NCBI GenBank assembly: GCA_011048585.1
Contig: DSDS01000080.1
Span: 1 to 5,558, forward strand
Source: Desulfurivibrio alkaliphilus
Lineage (GTDB): Bacteria > Desulfobacterota > Desulfobulbia > Desulfobulbales > Desulfurivibrionaceae
Direction of reading: 5' to 3'
Length of the DNA: 5,558 nucleotides
The notes below the pieces were generated by a model that made no database searches, was not told the origin of the DNA, and saw nothing but the letters and a program-made list of their open reading frames with translations. The position numbers and the translations under genes were made by a program. The stretch's first letter is position 1. Every line of letters begins with the position of its first letter. Positions 1 to 5,558 of the stretch are shown one piece after another.

Positions 1-2259
1 GCAGCCGCAGCAGTCCTCGGTGAAGACCTGGATAACCGTCTCCCGGCCCTTGAACTGCTTGCCCACCGCCGCCACGCTTTTGAGGCTCTTGCTCCTGCCT
101 TTGAGGTCGGCGGAGTTGACGATCTTCATCCGGATGGCGGCATGGGGGCAGACCAGCGAGCAGCGCCCGCACTGGATGCAGTTTTCCGGTATCCATTCCG
201 GCACATGGACGGCGATGTTGCGCTTCTCGTACTGGCTGGTGCCGGTGGGCCAGGTGCCGTCGGCGGGCATCTCGGAAACCTTGACCAGGTGACCCTTGCC
301 GGCGATCATCTTGGCGCTGACCTGCTTGACGAATTCCGGGGCATCCTCGGGCACTACCGGCGGAAGCTGGTGGCCGTCCACCTTCTTGGACACCTTGACC
401 TCCTGGATATTGTTGACCGCGGCATCAACGGCGTCGTAGTTCATCTTGACCACCTTGTCGCCCTTCTTGCCGTAGGTCTTTTTGATGGCGTCCTTGATCC
501 GGTCGATCGCTTCCTGCTTGGTCAGGATACCGGAGATCAGGAAGAAGGCGGTCTGCATGATCATGTTGATCCGGGCGCCCAGCCCCAGGGCCTCGGCCAG
601 CTTGATGGCATCGATCACATAGAATTTGGCCTGCTTATCGATCAGCTGCTGCTGAACCGGGGCAGGCAGGTGTTTCCAGACCTCTTTGGCGCCATACGGG
701 GAGGTGAGCAGGAAGGTGCCCTTATCCTCCAAGTTGCTCAGCATGTCGTACTTGTCGAGGAAGGTGAAGTTGTGGCAGGCGATAAAGGTCGCCTTGTCGA
801 TCAGGTAGGGGGCGATGATCTGGTTACGGCCGAACCGCAGATGGCTGACGGTCATCGAACCGGACTTTTTGGAGTCGTAAACAAAGTAGCCCTGGGCCGA
901 GTTGTCGGTTTCGGTGCCGATAATCTTGATGGTGTTTTTGTTGGCGCCGACGGTGCCGTCGCTTCCCAGGCCGTAGAACATGCAGCGATGGACCTCCTGG
1001 CCTTCAATGCTGAAGGAGGGGTCGTAATCGAGGCTGGCGTAGGCCACGTCGTCGTTGGGACCGACGCAGAAGTGGTTTTTGGGGGACCAGGAGGCCATGT
1101 TGTCCAGGACCGCCTTGACCATGGCCGGAGTGAACTCGGCCGAGCCCAGGCCGTAGCGGCCGCCCAGGACCATGGGCTGGCAAGCGGCGCGGTTGCACTC
1201 CACCGACTCGCCGACTGCGGCCCGAACATCAAGATAAAGAGGCTCGCCGGCGCTGCCCGGTTCCTTGGTGCGGTCCAGCACGGTGATCCGCTTGACGGTG
1301 GCCGGCAGGGCGTTGACCATCGCCTTGCTGTCGAAGGGGCGGAAGAGGCGCACCACCACCAGGCCGATCTTGGCATTATCCTTGGCAATCAGGTGTTCCA
1401 TGGTCGCCCGTACCGTTTCGGCGCCGGAACCCATCATCACCACCACATTCTCGGCGTCGGGGGCCCCGTAATAATCGAAGAGGTGGTAGCGGCGACCGGT
1501 CAGAGCGGCGAAACGGTCCATGGTCTCCTGGACGATGCCGGGGCAGGCCTGATAGTATTTGTTGACCGTCTCGCGACCGGTGAAATAGACATCGGGGTTC
1601 TGGGCGGTGCCGCGCATCATCGGCCGGTCGGGGGTAAGGCCGCGGTTCCGGTGGGCCACCACCAACTCCTCGTCGATTATTGCCCGCATGTCGTCGAAGC
1701 TGAGCTGCTCCATCTTCTGAATCTCGTGGGAGGTCCGGAAGCCGTCGAAAAAGTGAACGAAGGGAATGCGGGACTTGAGGGAGGCCTGGGTGGAGATCAG
1801 GGCCATATCCTGGGCCTCCTGGACGTTCTGGGAGCAGAGCATCGCCCAGCCGGTCTGGCGCACCGCCATCACGTCGCCGTGGTCGCCGAAGATCGACAGG
1901 CCCTGGCAGGCAATGGAACGGGCGGTAACATGAAAAACGGTGGGGGTCAGCTCACCGGCGATCTTGTACATATTGGGCATGATCAGAAAGAGGCCCTGGG
2001 AGGCGGTAAAGGTGGTGCAGAGCGCCCCGGTGGTGAGACTGCCGTGCAGGGCGCCGGCCACCCCGCCTTCCGATTGCATCTGGGTAACCACCGGCACCGA
2101 GCCCCAGATATTCTTCTGGCCGGCGGCGGCCTTGGTGTCGGATTCGGCGGCCATGGGGGTGGAGGGGGTAATGGGGTAAATGGTGATAATTTCGCTGGTG
2201 GCATAGGCCACATGGGTGCAGGCCTGATTGCCGTCGATGGTAACCATTTTACGCGACAT
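1..2259 (-). CDS. nifJ: Pyruvate:ferredoxin (flavodoxin) oxidoreductase, N-terminal 753 residues, cut by the left window edge
   Basis: This enzyme oxidatively decarboxylates pyruvate with CoA to acetyl-CoA and CO2, passing electrons to ferredoxin or flavodoxin; it is cytoplasmic and central to anaerobic carbon metabolism. The frame is open from an ATG at 2259 to base 1 without a stop. The N-terminus has YPITPSTPMA (residues 28-37), MQSEGG (61-66) and HVTARS (110-115), so T31, E64 and R114 fall at the same numbers as pyruvate/thiamine-diphosphate site residues of the Desulfovibrio africanus enzyme. HFFDGFRTSHEIQK, RGTAQNPD, LDRTKEPG, GRYGLGS, FGLGxDGTVGANK-like (here FYGLGSDGTVGANK) and AYGKKG-like segments follow in family order. 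A ferredoxin-type motif CIQCGRCSLVCP gives cluster ligands C694, C697, C700 and C704; a second motif begins with C750 and C753 and is cut off. Full-length relatives have about 1,180-1,230 residues, so the second cluster and the C-terminal thiamine-diphosphate domain lie outside. It is separated from cysE by 166 bases and has its own ribosome binding site. No frameshift is seen. Confidence 0.97.
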   Translation of the reverse strand, partial: MSRKMVTIDGNQACTHVAYATSEIITIYPITPSTPMAAESDTKAAAGQKNIWGSVPVVTQMQSEGGVAGALHGSLTTGALCTTFTASQGLFLIMPNMYKIAGELTPTVFHVTARSIACQGLSIFGDHGDVMAVRQTGWAMLCSQNVQEAQDMALISTQASLKSRIPFVHFFDGFRTSHEIQKMEQLSFDDMRAIIDEELVVAHRNRGLTPDRPMMRGTAQNPDVYFTGRETVNKYYQACPGIVQETMDRFAALTGRRYHLFDYYGAPDAENVVVMMGSGAETVRATMEHLIAKDNAKIGLVVVRLFRPFDSKAMVNALPATVKRITVLDRTKEPGSAGEPLYLDVRAAVGESVECNRAACQPMVLGGRYGLGSAEFTPAMVKAVLDNMASWSPKNHFCVGPNDDVAYASLDYDPSFSIEGQEVHRCMFYGLGSDGTVGANKNTIKIIGTETDNSAQGYFVYDSKKSGSMTVSHLRFGRNQIIAPYLIDKATFIACHNFTFLDKYDMLSNLEDKGTFLLTSPYGAKEVWKHLPAPVQQQLIDKQAKFYVIDAIKLAEALGLGARINMIMQTAFFLISGILTKQEAIDRIKDAIKKTYGKKGDKVVKMNYDAVDAAVNNIQEVKVSKKVDGHQLPPVVPEDAPEFVKQVSAKMIAGKGHLVKVSEMPADGTWPTGTSQYEKRNIAVHVPEWIPENCIQCGRCSLVCPHAAIRMKIVNSADLKGRSKSLKSVAAVGKQFKGRETVIQVFTEDCCGC

Positions 2260-2266
2260 AGTTCGA

Positions 2267-2272
2267 CTCCTT
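2267..2272 (-). promoter_or_regulatory. Ribosome binding site of the pyruvate:ferredoxin oxidoreductase gene
   Basis: AAGGAG on the minus strand lies 7 bases before the ATG at 2259. It decides for this start over the in-frame ATG four codons later (residue 5), which would place the same site too far upstream. Confidence 0.85.
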
Positions 2273-2369
2273 CAGCTTGGTTTTAATAAGGATAAGTTGA
2301 TACCCGTTGATTGCGCAGGAATAAGGGTCCAAGGGGGACGGCGATAATCGACGCTAAATCCCAGCAGAC

Positions 2370-2425
2370 CGGCAAATCATAGATTTGTAAACGAAATTGT
2401 CGTTGATTTCCACAATTATTTGCCG
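2370..2425. repeat. Nested inverted repeats just downstream of the cysE stop
   Basis: CGGCAAAT (2370-2377) and ATTTGCCG (2418-2425) are exact 8-base inverted arms. Inside them AATTGT (2395-2400) and ACAATT (2412-2417) form 6-base arms around an 11-base loop, and the inner right arm directly abuts the outer right arm. In the cysE transcript this would be a stem interrupted by a 17-base bulge on one side, beginning immediately after the stop codon. Its outer arm shares bases with the 2373-2387 palindrome, so the two pairings exclude each other. It could stabilise or end the cysE message, or regulate read-through into por. No U-tract follows. Confidence 0.4.
2373..2387. repeat. Perfect short palindrome CAAATC-ATA-GATTTG
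   Basis: Two 6-base arms (2373-2378 and 2382-2387) are exact reverse complements around a 3-base centre. The element overlaps the only -10-like hexamer in the gap (TATGAT, minus strand 2381-2376). It could be an operator for a dimeric regulator of por or a small hairpin in the cysE 3' end. The arms are short enough that chance cannot be excluded. Confidence 0.4.
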
Positions 2426-3433
2426 TTATTTACCGTTTGGTTGCCGTTTGTAGACCAGTTCGGGCGGATTGAGTATCACCTTGGTGTCCGGCGGCACCGA
2501 GTGGGTCAGCCAGATATTGCCGCCGATGACCGAGCGGGTGCCGATCACCGTCTCCCCGCCCAAGATGGTGGAGCCAGCGTAAACGGTGACATCATCCTCC
2601 AGGGTGGGGTGGCGCTTGGTGTGGCGTTCCAGTTGGCCGGCGTCGTCCCGGCGGAAGGCCAGAGCCCCCAGGGTTACCCCCTGGTAGAGCTTGACCCCTG
2701 CGCCCAGAACCGCGGTCTGACCGATCACCACGCCGGTGCCATGGTCGATGAAGAAGGACTTGCCGATGCGGGCTCCGGGATGGATGTCGATCCCGGTGAT
2801 ACTATGGGCGTGCTCGGTCATGATGCGGGGCAGGATCGGAACCTCCAGGCGGTAAAGGGCATGGGCGATCCGATAGATGGTGATGGCGTGCAGGCCGGGA
2901 TAACTGAAGATGATCTCGTCGTAACCGGCGGCGGCCGGGTCCCCCTGGTAGGCGGCATGCACATCGCTGGCCAGCAGGGCGCGCAGCTCCGGCAGTTGTT
3001 GGATGAAGAGCAGCGCTTTCTCCTGGCCGGACTCCTCGCAGTGCTGACAGATATGACCGTGGCGGGTGCATTCGTGGCGGATGGCATTGGCGATCTCCTC
3101 GGCCAGGCGATCGAACAGTTCGGAAACCTCCAGGCCGACGCGGTACCTGAGGTTGACCCGGTCGATCCCCTGGCGGCCGAAATAGCCGGGGAAAATGATC
3201 TCCCGGCATGATTCCAGGATGCTCACCGCCCGGCGCCGTGAGGGCAGGGGTTCGGCCTCGACATGCTCGAAGCAGTTGCGGTTTTCACAGGTGGCGACGA
3301 TCCGGTCCACCACTTCCGGCAACTGGGAGCGGATGCCGGCGGCTTGATCCGGCTCCTTGCTTGGGCACTGCTCGGCTAAGCAATGTTCTTTGCACGACTC
3401 TGTACTCAAGGGGAGCTTACTTTTGCGAGTCAT
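2426..3433 (-). CDS. cysE: Serine O-acetyltransferase, EpsC-like, with cysteine-rich N-terminal extension
   Basis: The enzyme makes O-acetylserine from serine and acetyl-CoA, the committed step of cysteine synthesis, in the cytoplasm. The protein has 335 residues. Residues 1-65 form a polar, cysteine-bearing extension; about 66-200 are the helical domain (RAVSILESCREIIFPGYFG at 68-86); about 210-325 are the left-handed beta-helix of hexapeptide repeats. The catalytic pair of E. coli CysE, D143 and H158, matches D216 (in DIHPG) and H231 (in IDHGTG) with identical 15-residue spacing, and R274-H275 in KRHP matches R192-H193. All nine cysteines (14, 18, 23, 49, 54, 76, 122, 129, 132) lie before residue 133. 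The C-terminus is QPNGK and lacks the terminal isoleucine used by E. coli CysE to dock into CysK. The ATG has a GAGAGGA site 5 bases upstream. It follows the adenylate cyclase stop by 23 bases, so co-transcription is likely. The assignment is firm; the role of the extension is unknown. Confidence 0.95.
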   Translation of the reverse strand: MTRKSKLPLSTESCKEHCLAEQCPSKEPDQAAGIRSQLPEVVDRIVATCENRNCFEHVEAEPLPSRRRAVSILESCREIIFPGYFGRQGIDRVNLRYRVGLEVSELFDRLAEEIANAIRHECTRHGHICQHCEESGQEKALLFIQQLPELRALLASDVHAAYQGDPAAAGYDEIIFSYPGLHAITIYRIAHALYRLEVPILPRIMTEHAHSITGIDIHPGARIGKSFFIDHGTGVVIGQTAVLGAGVKLYQGVTLGALAFRRDDAGQLERHTKRHPTLEDDVTVYAGSTILGGETVIGTRSVIGGNIWLTHSVPPDTKVILNPPELVYKRQPNGK

Positions 3434-3438
3434 CGGGG

Positions 3439-3445
3439 TCCTCTC
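3439..3445 (-). promoter_or_regulatory. Ribosome binding site of cysE
   Basis: GAGAGGA on the minus strand stands 5 bases before the ATG at 3433, within the 23-base gap after the adenylate cyclase stop. It supports this start and leaves no room for a separate promoter, so cysE is probably expressed from an upstream promoter. Confidence 0.7.
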
Positions 3446-3456
3446 GTCAACGGTTG

Positions 3457-5484
3457 TCAGCTGTTCAGCATCAGCTTGATGTTGCTAGCCTCTTCCTGGT
3501 TGGTGATAAAAAAATCCAGGTTGTTGTTCCAGCGGCTCACAAAGTGGCGGGTGAGCAGGACCCGCATCGCGTTTTTGAGCTGGGTCAGGGTACTGTAATC
3601 GTGGAGGAAATATTCGCCATAACTGTTTTCGCTCATGATGGTGGAGGTCAGGGTTTTCCCCCCTTTGACCGGCTCCTTAAAGAAGTTGACGATCGCTAGG
3701 GCCCGGAGGGTGTTTTCCTGCTCCAGCAAGCGGTTGGGGGGGATCTGGGAAAAGTGGATGATGGGAAAGGTGTTGAGCATGCTCTCCGCCAGATTCTGGA
3801 TGTCCACCAGGTCGATGGGGAGAAAGTTTTTGGTCAGGTGGAGCCGGGTCCGGGCGGCCAGGATACCATTGACCAAGAGCCAGGCGACCAGCCTGATCAG
3901 GTTGTCATCGCGCTTGATCACCGCTTCCATCCGCTCCTTGACCGAATTGTGGTCCTGTTCGCCACAGAAGGCGTAGTAGAAAAAACGTCCCTCATACTTG
4001 GTGATATGGATGGTGATATCATCCATCGCCATCAAATGGCGGGAGACGCTGCGGATATACTCTATTTTATTCGGTTTCCGCTCATAAAAGGTGAAAAGTT
4101 TACGTCCCAGGATGGAGATGTCCCGCTCGGTGATGGTCAGTCCGGTGTTGGGGCCGAATTTCTTGAAAAACCAGCGCAGGCGTTTGTAGGTTTCAGTCAG
4201 GTACTCATGGACCCTGGTCCCAAAAACGATCAGCTCTTTGTATTGCCAGGAAAAATTAAGAAAATCCTGGTAGGTGGCCGGCAGGATGTTCCAGCTTTCC
4301 ATCTGGGCCATGGTGGTTTTGAGATGATTTTTTTGACCGAACTTGGCCTGTTTTTGTGATTCAACCCCTTCCAGGGTTTTGAGGAAGAGGCATTCCCGGA
4401 TCAGGTCGGCCCACTTGTGCATCTGTTCGGTCTTGGCCTGCTGGTAAAAGGCGACGATTTCCCGGGCCAGCAGGAGATAGGGGTCTACCTCGGCCGGGTC
4501 GAGCTTTTCCTTGGGGTCGGCCAGCTTTTCCGGCCAGGTTACCAGCCGTTTGACCTTGTCGGAAAAGAGCGGCAGGGCGTTGCTTTGATGTTGGAGCAGC
4601 AACTCCAGGTAGGCGAACTTGATCACCGACTTGAAGGGACTATCCAGGGCTTTGTTCATCTGCCAGAGGCAGGCGCCGAAGATCTCCGCCTTGGGGATTC
4701 CGGTCACGTTGCCCAGGTCGACAAAATTATCGGGATTGATTTTGCGCTCCTTGACCAGGCGCTGGACCAGATGGCGGTATTGCCCTTCGCCCAGGCCCGG
4801 GGGGATAAACCACCAGAGCAGGGGTTTGCCCGCCACCAGCAGATGGGTGCGGAACAGTTCATCCTTGAGCAGAATCTTGAGGGCGCTGCCGGCGGATTCC
4901 TCCTCGGCGGTGGACTCAAAGCAATTGTCCCGGGTCTGGGTGATATCCATCAGAAAGAAGTGGGTCTCAACTCCTTTCTTCTGGGTCCACTCTTCAATCC
5001 CGGCACATTTTCGGCGTAACAGTTCAACCCCCTCGGGCCCCAACTGCTCCCGATGGATGCTGACCCAGTAGTCGCAATCCGATTTTTCCGACTGGGCGAT
5101 GGTGCCGATACTGCCGATGGTTTTCAGCGAACGGATGGCGCACCGATCCGGGGGCAGGGTGGTGTCATCGCTTTTCGGGGCCGAAGAGGTGGGGAAAAAG
5201 CGGCGGAAAAGTTCGCTGGAAAGAGCGATGGCCGGGTCAAAATCGCAGATTCCGCGGGGGCATCCGGGCTCCGGCAGATAACCGGGCAGGTCAGGATGGT
5301 TGACATGGAGCAGGTAGGGCACCACCGAGAAGATAATATTACTTTTCTGGGAGTTGAAGACCAGCGACTTGGCAATCCGCTCGTCATTATACTTGCGATA
5401 ACGGGCGATTTTTTTTTGCAGGCTCATGGTCTCGGCATCATCCCAAAGGTTTGGGCAAACTTCTTGGGCAGCCTTTATTGCCAC
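3457..5484 (-). CDS. cyaA: Class I adenylate cyclase, short form without the C-terminal regulatory part
   Basis: The predicted product makes cyclic AMP from ATP in the cytoplasm. Identification rests on collinear similarity to E. coli CyaA. LLHVNHPDLPGYL (58-70) matches the N-terminal LLHYHHPLMPGYL. IGSIGTIAQSEKSDCDYWVS (122-141) aligns without gaps to the CyaA nucleotidyltransferase motif, placing S125, S135, D136, D138 and W140 on CyaA S103, S113, D114, D116 and W118; the two aspartates are the metal ligands expected of this fold. LLRRKC (155-160), GVETHFFLMD (171-180), LVAGKPLLWW (216-225), FGACLWQMNKALDSPFKSVIK (269-289) and LVAWLLVNGILAARTRLHL (532-550) continue the match. E. coli CyaA has 848 residues; this protein stops at 675, near CyaA residue 640 or so, thus missing roughly the last 200 residues linked to glucose/PTS control. 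The stop is TGA and cysE begins 23 bases later, so no broken tail is left over. The frame opens with GTG at 5484, overlapping folP by 10 bases; the ATG at 5427 (residue 20) is an alternative start. Neither has a strong ribosome binding site. Confidence 0.9.
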   Translation of the reverse strand: MAIKAAQEVCPNLWDDAETMSLQKKIARYRKYNDERIAKSLVFNSQKSNIIFSVVPYLLHVNHPDLPGYLPEPGCPRGICDFDPAIALSSELFRRFFPTSSAPKSDDTTLPPDRCAIRSLKTIGSIGTIAQSEKSDCDYWVSIHREQLGPEGVELLRRKCAGIEEWTQKKGVETHFFLMDITQTRDNCFESTAEEESAGSALKILLKDELFRTHLLVAGKPLLWWFIPPGLGEGQYRHLVQRLVKERKINPDNFVDLGNVTGIPKAEIFGACLWQMNKALDSPFKSVIKFAYLELLLQHQSNALPLFSDKVKRLVTWPEKLADPKEKLDPAEVDPYLLLAREIVAFYQQAKTEQMHKWADLIRECLFLKTLEGVESQKQAKFGQKNHLKTTMAQMESWNILPATYQDFLNFSWQYKELIVFGTRVHEYLTETYKRLRWFFKKFGPNTGLTITERDISILGRKLFTFYERKPNKIEYIRSVSRHLMAMDDITIHITKYEGRFFYYAFCGEQDHNSVKERMEAVIKRDDNLIRLVAWLLVNGILAARTRLHLTKNFLPIDLVDIQNLAESMLNTFPIIHFSQIPPNRLLEQENTLRALAIVNFFKEPVKGGKTLTSTIMSENSYGEYFLHDYSTLTQLKNAMRVLLTRHFVSRWNNNLDFFITNQEEASNIKLMLNS

Positions 5485-5558
5485 ACCTGGGCCAGACGGA
5501 GAGCCTGGCGGGTTGCTTCAACATTGTGGGTACGGATAATATCCGCGCCATTGAGGGC
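5475..5558 (-). CDS. folP: Dihydropteroate synthase, last 27 codons, cut by the right window edge
   Basis: The fragment is in frame to the window edge and ends with TAA at 5477-5475. It reads ALNGADIIRTHNVEATRQAL and then RLAQVWQ. The (G)A-x-I-I-R-x-H-x-V pattern is the last beta strand and its arginine-histidine pair in dihydropteroate synthases, where they help hold the pterin pyrophosphate, followed by the C-terminal helix. The enzyme joins 6-hydroxymethyl-dihydropterin pyrophosphate to p-aminobenzoate in folate synthesis and is the sulfonamide target. Its stop overlaps the start of the adenylate cyclase frame by 10 bases, which suggests translational coupling. Only the tail is visible, so confidence rests on this one motif and its C-terminal position. 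Confidence 0.8.
   Translation of the reverse strand, partial: ALNGADIIRTHNVEATRQALRLAQVWQ

Larger units (their letters stand above)
2260..2425. other. Intergenic region between cysE and por with overlapping inverted repeats
   Basis: This is the only sizeable gap in the window, 166 bases and AT-richer than the genes. Besides the por ribosome binding site it holds three inverted repeats at its cysE end, listed separately. On the minus strand TATGAT (2376-2381) resembles a -10 box, but no matching -35 box stands 16-18 bases upstream, so a por promoter is expected here by inference only. No hairpin followed by a T-run is visible on either strand, so a classical terminator for cysE is not supported. 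No small reading frame with a convincing start was noticed. Confidence 0.6.

Noticed and set aside
142..2286. A 714-codon open frame on the plus strand opposite the pyruvate:ferredoxin oxidoreductase gene.
   Set aside because: It lies codon-on-codon opposite the real gene, where a stop would need TTA, CTA or TCA codons in the PFOR; these are avoided by its G/C-ending codon use. The translation is Gly/His/Val-rich and resembles no family, while the minus strand reads a well-known enzyme.
2395..2417. Possible Crp/HcpR-type binding site, ATTGT...ACAAT, before por.
   Set aside because: The spacing between TGT and ACA is 11 bases, not 10, and the inner TGTGA/TCACA bases are not kept, so it is not called as a binding site.
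2802..3209. Minus-strand frames inside cysE in another register, Pro/Arg-rich.
   Set aside because: They are shifted readings of GC-rich coding DNA, entirely inside a well-supported gene, with no separate start signals.
2420..3211. A 263-codon plus-strand frame opposite cysE.
   Set aside because: Same antisense register as above; the minus strand has catalytic D216/H231, hexapeptide repeats and a ribosome binding site.
3754..5019. Two plus-strand frames of about 200 codons each (3754-4359 and 4417-5019) opposite the adenylate cyclase.
   Set aside because: Both are in the mirror register of the cyclase codons, have no recognisable domain, and are explained by codon bias in the opposite gene.
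1..5558. A novel defence, mobile or phage-related system.
   Set aside because: No integrase, transposase, terminal repeats, toxin-antitoxin pair, CRISPR repeats or defence domains were seen; all coding sequence belongs to four metabolic or signalling genes.

Overview
The window carries four protein-coding genes, all on the minus strand and all pointing left. In transcription order they are the last 27 codons of folP (dihydropteroate synthase), a complete class I adenylate cyclase (675 codons), a complete serine O-acetyltransferase of the cysE/epsC type (335 codons), and the first 753 codons of a pyruvate:ferredoxin oxidoreductase (por/nifJ) that runs off the left edge. The identifications come from reading the translations against remembered family members; no database search was possible.

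The DNA is GC-rich, with G/C-biased third codon positions. The PFOR reads like the large single-chain enzyme of Desulfovibrio africanus almost residue for residue at its N-terminus. Together with the acetyltransferase type, this suggests an anaerobic member of the Desulfobacterota (former Deltaproteobacteria, perhaps a sulfate or sulfur metaboliser). The lineage is an inference of moderate confidence; the gene identities are much firmer.

Right part (5558 to about 2426): folP, the cyclase and cysE are tightly packed. The cyclase reading frame overlaps the folP stop by 10 bases, and cysE starts 23 bases after the cyclase stop, so the three are very probably one transcription unit. It joins folate synthesis, cAMP production and the committed step of cysteine synthesis. 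The order looks like an operon of convenience and does not show a shared pathway. The cyclase is the least expected member: it has the full class I catalytic signature but stops roughly 200 residues before the end of the E. coli-type protein. The acetyltransferase has all nine of its cysteines in its first 132 residues and none in the catalytic part.

Middle (2260-2425): a 166-base AT-richer gap with nested and overlapping inverted repeats near the cysE stop. It separates the operon from por, which has its own strong ribosome binding site. No clear rho-independent terminator is visible.

Left part (1-2259): por, complete through the pyruvate/thiamine-diphosphate domain, the CoA-binding region and the first ferredoxin-type cluster motif, cut inside the second. 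I see no tRNA, rRNA, mobile element, CRISPR array or direct-repeat family. Several very long open frames on the plus strand are codon-on-codon mirror images of the real genes.
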